In this document: piece by piece, positions 55,601 through 60,000 of the stretch
Position numbering within the stretch: the first letter of the stretch is position 1
Layout: every line of letters starts with the position of its first letter
NCBI RefSeq assembly: GCF_029227915.1
Contig: NC_079887.1
Location: forward strand, 16,739,650-16,799,649
Length of the DNA stretch: 60,000 bases
Direction of reading: 5' to 3'
Origin: Hydractinia symbiolongicarpus
Taxonomy: Eukaryota > Cnidaria > Hydrozoa > Anthoathecata > Hydractiniidae
Notes under the pieces: generated by a model
Told to the model about the DNA's origin: nothing
Seen by the model: only the letters and a program-made list of their open reading frames with translations
The model's database searches: none
Position numbers and translations under genes: made by a program

Positions 55601-57796
55601 TTGATCTCAGCCATTCACACTGGGCACAAAGCTTGTTTCGAAGGATGGGCTTTGTCAAAAGATTCGGTACAACAGGGAAAGTCCCTATTCCTGAAGCACT
55701 TCGAAAAGAGCTTGAAACTTCATATTTACATGGAATTGTCCGAAAGATCGAGGAAAACAATATCCCACCATCACTTGTTCTCAATCTGGATCAAACGCCT
55801 TCAAAATACGTACCCGTATCCAACAAAACGTTAGCACAAAAAGGATCAAAAACTGTTCCAATTAAAGGTTCGAGCGATAAAAGAATGATTACCGCGACCT
55901 TCACAATAACATTGGATGGTAAATTTTTGCCAATACAGTTGATATATGGAGGGAAAGCACTACAAAGCCTTCCTAGAGTAAGCTTTCCATCGTCGTTTTC
56001 ACTTAGTGCGAACCCCAAACATTATAGTAATGAAGAGGAATCAATTAAGCTGTTAAATGAAATAATTGTTCCGTACGTCAAGAAAGAGCGAGAGAGGTTG
56101 GGATTGGAGAAAGATCAGTCGGCTTTAATGATTATGGATGTCTTTAAAGGGCAAATGACCGGTCCTGTCTTGAAGGTATTGTCTGACAACCATGTATTGC
56201 TAGAGAGCGTTCCTGCCAATCTCACATACCTCTTCCAACCTCTTGACGTCCAAGGAGGCCCAAATGGCTATGTAAAACGCATGATGAAAAAGAAGTCTAC
56301 CACCTGGTACGCAGATCAAATCACCCAAGCTATGGATAAAGGTCAAGAGCTCGAAACGATTGAAGTAGCACTAAAGCTTTCGATTGTCAAACCGTTACAC
56401 GCGAAATGGCTTATTGAGATGTACAATGAAATGACGTCGGATGATGGGAAACAGGTGTGCTTGAAGGGTTGGCAAGTAGCAGGTATAAAGGATGCTGTAG
56501 CCAAGGGTATGTCCGGTTTACCAAGCCTTGATCCGTTTAACGACATCGACCCAATGTTAGACGAAGAACCTAATGTTCAAGCTGTCAATTCTTCTGGTTT
56601 GTCCACAGCTTCAAAATACGTCAGTGATTACGGGATCGAAGACGAAAGCGACGAAGAAGAATGGGTCGAAGAAAATGAAGAGGATGAAGATAGGAATTTT
56701 TTAGATGTTTTTGATGACGAAGATGATTTGTAAATAGATTTTGACATGTAACTCGGAAGAAAAAGCATGATTCTTGATACTGATGACAATAAATCATTTT
56801 CTTTCCTTTACAATTTTTACGATATTCAAATGTTTCGTGAAAATTTGTTTTAAGTTAAGACAGAATTCGCGAAATTAAATCCTCGCGTAATTTTTAGAAA
56901 GCCTGAATTCGCGAAATTAAATCCTCGCGAAATTTTTGAAAAGACTAAATTTGCGAAATTAAATCCTCGCGAAATACGATTTATTTGACCTCGCGAAATT
57001 AAATCCGCGCGAAAATTTGTCCGATTAAGGTATTTAATTTGTTTCTTTGTTTTATCTTTATATTATATGTTTGTTTGTTAAGTTGTTTTGCAGTTGTTTG
57101 GTTGATTGTTTCATAATTAGTTTCTTTTATTTACTTTTTATATTCTTTTTGTTGCTTTTCCCTTTTTTCGCTTGTTTGTGTATTTTGTTCGATTCAGTTC
57201 AATTCAGTTCGTTTCGTTTCTTTTTAGTTTGTTTTTCATTTTTATTTTCAATTGGCTGGATAATTTATTAATTCTTGGTTTCAGTTTTTTTTGGTTCAAG
57301 TCCATCTATAATAACCAATGAAAATTAAAAATTATAAATTAAGGCAAAGAACATCACTGCTAGTCTTCAACAACACTACAATTTACATTTCAGTTTGTCA
57401 AGACCGCAAGAGGAGTTGTCGAAAATGGACAGAGTACTGCCATGAAGTATTAGTAAGAGAGGTTTGCCCTGAAAGTTGTCAAGCTTGTCGTAAGTAAAAA
57501 TCATTGTAAGAATTTAATTGCAAATCGAAAGATATATGAAAGACATTTTACCTGGTATCTTCTCTTGTGAAACAAAACTCATATATATTCCATGAAAAAA
57601 TTCCCACAGTTCAGATAATTTATCTAGCCAAAATATATATTTTACTATTTTCTTTGTAGCAAAGAAACCATTAAACTGTCTGGATGCGAAAGACCAGAAA
57701 GAATTCTGCCCCATGTATGCCAAGTTTGGACTGTGTAAGCGACGCCAAATTCGTGTGCATTGCAAAAATACTTGCAACGCTTGCGAGGAAAAATAA
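52615..57796 (+). CDS. secreted protein with two ShKT domains, five exons
   Basis: Exons 52615-52762, 53282-53350, 53445-53549, 57394-57489 and 57660-57796 (stop TAA), predicting 184 residues. All four introns have GT-AG ends and are phase 1, the pattern of shuffled extracellular modules. Exon 1 encodes a signal peptide (about the first 17 residues). Exon 3 has a short papilin-like cysteine motif (FGCCWDNKTAAMG). Exons 4 and 5 each encode one ShKT module with six cysteines. ShKT modules occur in cnidarian ion-channel toxins but also in many non-toxic secreted proteins, so a toxin role is not shown. The gene looks intact. Intron 3 is 3.8 kb because it holds a pogo-like transposon. Confidence 0.85.
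53855..54403 (-). CDS. HIRAN-domain protein of the pogo-like transposon
   Basis: An intact open frame of about 182 codons from the ATG at 54403 (MADTNKVLVFSSAVRG); an in-frame ATG at 54427 is also possible. The HIRAN signature is AVRGFHVYRDVWNPYENEEL, then an Asn-rich turn and FAIKTC, then ETVGHLPREISRSTKYLLDR. The C-terminal tail is basic (AKKRKCVKK), plausible as a nuclear signal. It is divergent from the transposase, about 160 bp apart, so the two could share a promoter region. It resembles the HIRAN protein at 30392-30880 in its GFHVY and GHLP blocks but is clearly distinct. A DNA-end-binding role is inferred from HLTF/Rad5. Confidence 0.8.
   Translation of the reverse strand: MADTNKVLVFSSAVRGFHVYRDVWNPYENEELECRFEKNNTLVMFAIKTCRIENNETVGHLPREISRSTKYLLDRGATVVAKLTATHYRRSPLFQGSLEIACEITVSMPGSIKGHMLLRRYQDVVDKLYCQPKNEVIMGSFLENNVGRTEPARAKKRKCVKKNSTTNSREQRHPKLFSKEIK
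54561..56733 (+). CDS. pogo-superfamily DDE transposase, two exons, apparently intact
   Basis: Exon 1 is 54561-55064 (MSIINSLGRIKKSRQ), donor GTAAAT; exon 2 is 55504-56733, acceptor TTTTTAG, phase 0; 577 residues in all. The N-terminal half has a basic DNA-binding region (KYSDNQKHAIGKYASEYS, STVRTMRKKFEEEI) and an RRGRPLLLG hinge. The catalytic domain shows Asp in LVLNLDQTPSKYV, Asp in LMIMDVFKGQMT and Asp in LFQPLDVQ, 35 residues apart for the second pair. The C terminus is strongly acidic. The family cuts at its inverted repeats and inserts at TA. The text after the third Asp (VQGGPNGYVKRMM) differs from relatives I know, so activity is uncertain. Confidence 0.85.
55336..55422. repeat. perfect 34-bp hairpin inside the transposase intron
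   Basis: Arms 55336-55369 and 55389-55422 are perfectly complementary (ACTTTTTGAGACAAAAAGGC at the base), with a 19-nt loop TCATGTAGGAGTAAATACT. Most of the loop sequence recurs in direct orientation just after the hairpin (about 55427-55443). A small 7-bp stem (CTCAGCCGAAGGCTGAG) lies at 55287-55303. Confidence 0.85.
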
Positions 57797-60000
57797 AGAA
57801 ACAAATTGACAAAAGGAATACTAAAATTCGAATACTAACTATTATGCATATTCAATGCAATAATTATAATTATCAGATCGAAGAAAAAAATCAAATGTAC
57901 TGCCGTTTTCACTATGACTTTGGTTTCATTGTTTGGTTTTCTTAACGAAAACAAAAAATCATTCCATAAACCGTCACTATCAACATCCAAGACGAAGCAG
58001 CTAGAAGTGGGGTATACCATTTTAAATCGAGTTCAATATCATGCACAACACGCATTGCCACGCAAGCCTTGATGGGGTTGACGGCCTGCAGTGCATCAAC
58101 GGATGACAAGTGGTTTATTAAAAACCAGAAGAACATTTTTTTTCTTCTAATTTTCTTCTTTTTTGTAGATATGTAAAAAATGAAAGAAAAAGTATGTGTA
58201 TTTATTATAAGTAGAATGTTTACGATTTTTTGTTGACTTTGTTCCTTCACATATGTATAAATTCCCAAAACTTTAAATTCTTATACTGTTAACATCTTGA
58301 GCTTAGATCTTTTTGATGTGGGTAACGTTTTATTAAAATGAAGAAAAAAAAAGCGAAACAATGAAACAACAACAAAGAACAAAAGCAAAAATCAAAAACA
58401 AAAGAAACAAACAAACAACAAAAACAAACAAACAAAACAAACAAACAAACAAACAAAAAAACAAAAAAAACAAAAACAAACAAACAAAGGAAACAAACAA
58501 ACAAAAAAAAAAAGAAAAACAAAACAAACAAACAAAAAAAACAACAAAAACAAACTAATTTTTTCCCCAAAGATCGATAATGGTCGCCATTATCAAACAA
58601 AGCCCAACTTGGATCGTACATATTTTGTTGATTTGTGACGTCACACGGCGTGCATAGCTCAACAGGATATGTAAGACGATGAAAAAATGATTCAGTCACT
58701 ACTTTTCGCAGAGTGATTTAAATTTATTGCGAGGTTCGAGCGATGAAGAAGACAAGCTAAATTCTAGTAGGAAAACATCCTCGTAGAAAAAATAATTTCC
58801 AAGAATTTGGCACGTAAAAACAGGTAAAAAATAAAACCTTTTTTGGGACTGTTTTTGTTGTGCTTTGCTTATACAGAATCACTTCCGGTACTTCATTGTA
58901 CATTTGAATAGTTGTTTTCAAAACTAGCAAATTAAAGCACATGTCGTCTTTTAAGATATTTTAGTACAAAAACAAGATAGTTGTACAGCTATGAAGCTGT
59001 GGAACCAATGTTATGACGGAGCTGGGGTTTTTTTGTTACTGAGGATACACAAAGCCTATTTCCAATCATCAACGTATTGCAAACCAATAAAAACTTAAGC
59101 CTCGCATGCTAGAATAATTATTAAAAATCGTTTTTATTACTTTTGACAAACGCAAGACTGAAATATAATGAAATAGAAAAGTTACATCATTTTTTTAAGT
59201 AAATAAGGTTTCTAATAAAAGTTAAAAGTTGTACCAGTAAAAGCATGTTTTAATAACACAATATCCCTGCATAAGAGCTAGTTTATGTCAATAAAATATA
59301 TAGCATAGATAAGAAATTCATTAAGGCAACAAAAGGTTGACTTTGCAATTTAGGTAGCATAACTAATGCTTGGTGCTTGTTTTACAGAGGAAAAATTAAA
59401 TAGAGTGGCTAAATTGTAGAACCCTCCTGTTTAGTCAATGAGCAGTGAGCTCAATAATAATATGCATATTTTATTTAAACTGGTAGCCGAATTGTTATTT
59501 TGTGCCAAGGACGCCTGTAAAAGTATGACAGGGAGATATATCATGGGCGAAAATCTAAAGATATCTGGGATAGTCAACCATTGTTTTTTATATGGGTTGA
59601 AGGCTAGTCCAATATACTACCCTTTGAGACATGGTTGGATTAGATTAGATAGGTTAGATTATAATTTACATTATACATCAGTGAAAAAATGCTACTAGAT
59701 ACTTTTTAACCATAACTTGACCTGTCAGGGTGAACTGATAATTAGCATTTAACTTTAGTTAGGCATTACAGGATAATTATACGATACGTGCAGTAAAATG
59801 AGCTGCTTGTGCGGCTAATTATATGGTAGAGATTTGTTTTGCTTAAATATCTGTACTTTTCTTCGATATTGATATTCTAATAGTCATCTACCTAGTTCCA
59901 TATATATATATATATATATTGTGGAAATTTAAGCGAAAAAGATCTTCACCGTATTATAGTCGTATAAGCGAGGACTAACTGTCCTGTTACATGCTAATTA
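57797..60000. other. 3' flank, low-complexity DNA, one possible exon
   Basis: A purine-rich (ACAAA)n-type tract covers about 58345-58555, and a short (TA)n lies near 59900. On the minus strand, 58099-57942 reads open into a hydrophobic C terminus (LDLKWYTPLLAASSWMLIVT) followed by a stop; it could be a last exon with a membrane segment, but I do not recognise it. The open stretch at 59438-59698 shows no domain. Confidence 0.35.
58345..58555 (+). repeat. (AAAC)n-type low-complexity tract
   Basis: Mixed AAAC/AACA/AAAAAC repeats over about 210 bp. Long open frames on both strands here are artefacts of the missing stop codons. Confidence 0.9.

Larger units (their letters stand above)
53570..57030 (+). 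mobile_element. pogo-like transposon with HIRAN gene, in intron 3 of the ShKT gene
   Basis: Left end CCTTAATCGGACAAATTTTC, right end its inverted copy (ending CCGATTAAGG at 57030), flanked by TA (53568-53569 and 57031-57032). Both ends carry arrays of GCGAAATTAAATCCTCGCG-type subterminal repeats (53600-53780 and 56865-57020). It encodes a two-exon transposase on plus and a divergent HIRAN gene on minus. Both frames are open, so this copy may be recent. It starts 20 bp after the splice donor of the host exon. Confidence 0.92.

Noticed and set aside
58289-58699. Phe/Cys/Leu-rich open frame on minus and Asn/Lys/Thr-rich one on plus
   Set aside because: Produced by the (AAAC)n tract, which lacks stop codons.

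Overview
The window is AT-rich eukaryotic DNA from an animal, most likely a cnidarian. The grounds are a secreted protein with two ShKT domains, spliced genes with GT-AG introns, and a set of transposons (SWIM/YqaJ plus THAP-DDE elements, pogo-like elements, YR retroelements, CCHC/RLE-type LINEs) that I recognise from cnidarian genomes. The species cannot be named from the sequence. There are no rRNA genes, no convincing tRNA genes and no CRISPR array. Most of the window is mobile DNA, much of it decayed, with one clearly intact host-type gene.

Layout. 0.4-4.6 kb: two minimal Helitron-like units, then a decayed tyrosine-recombinase (DIRS/Ngaro-like) retroelement with gag, RT/RNase H and recombinase. 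4.9-6.8 kb: a long foldback element. 7.0-8.2 kb: a GT10 fucosyltransferase pseudogene. 9.29-12.21 kb: a Mutator-like element with a 9-bp target duplication. 12.2-27 kb: mostly AT-rich non-coding DNA with microsatellites, short tandem repeats, a cluster of perfect hairpins, and a three-exon cysteine-cluster gene at 15.0-16.2 kb. 27.2-40.05 kb: a nest of elements. 42.87-50.30 kb: a head-to-tail array of six Helitron-like units. 52.6-57.8 kb: a five-exon ShKT gene whose third intron holds a complete-looking pogo-like transposon. 57.8-60 kb: simple repeats and little else.

The nest at 27-40 kb can be read exactly. A LINE (RT, CCHC and restriction-like endonuclease) is split by an ISL2EU-type element (27810-38338, AT duplication). 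That element is itself interrupted by a Tigger-like transposon (28775-31664, TA duplication) inside a coding exon, by a tRNA-headed SINE (about 34318-34642) inside its transposase, and by an element with a 9-bp duplication (35440-38270) that carries CaRF-like, Ulp1-like and PHD modules but no visible transposase. Removing the Tigger or the ISL2EU element together with one target-site copy puts the interrupted reading frame back in register, which gives the order of insertion.

The most unusual observation is that two clearly different pogo-superfamily transposons in this window each carry a small HIRAN-domain gene on the strand opposite the transposase. In the Tigger-like element the HIRAN gene lies wholly inside the transposase intron. 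In the element at 53.6-57.0 kb it is divergent from the transposase and both genes look open. HIRAN domains bind 3' DNA ends in repair helicases such as HLTF, so a role in processing transposition or repair intermediates is a reasonable, untested inference. With the YqaJ nuclease gene of the ISL2EU element, several transposons here bring their own DNA-processing proteins.
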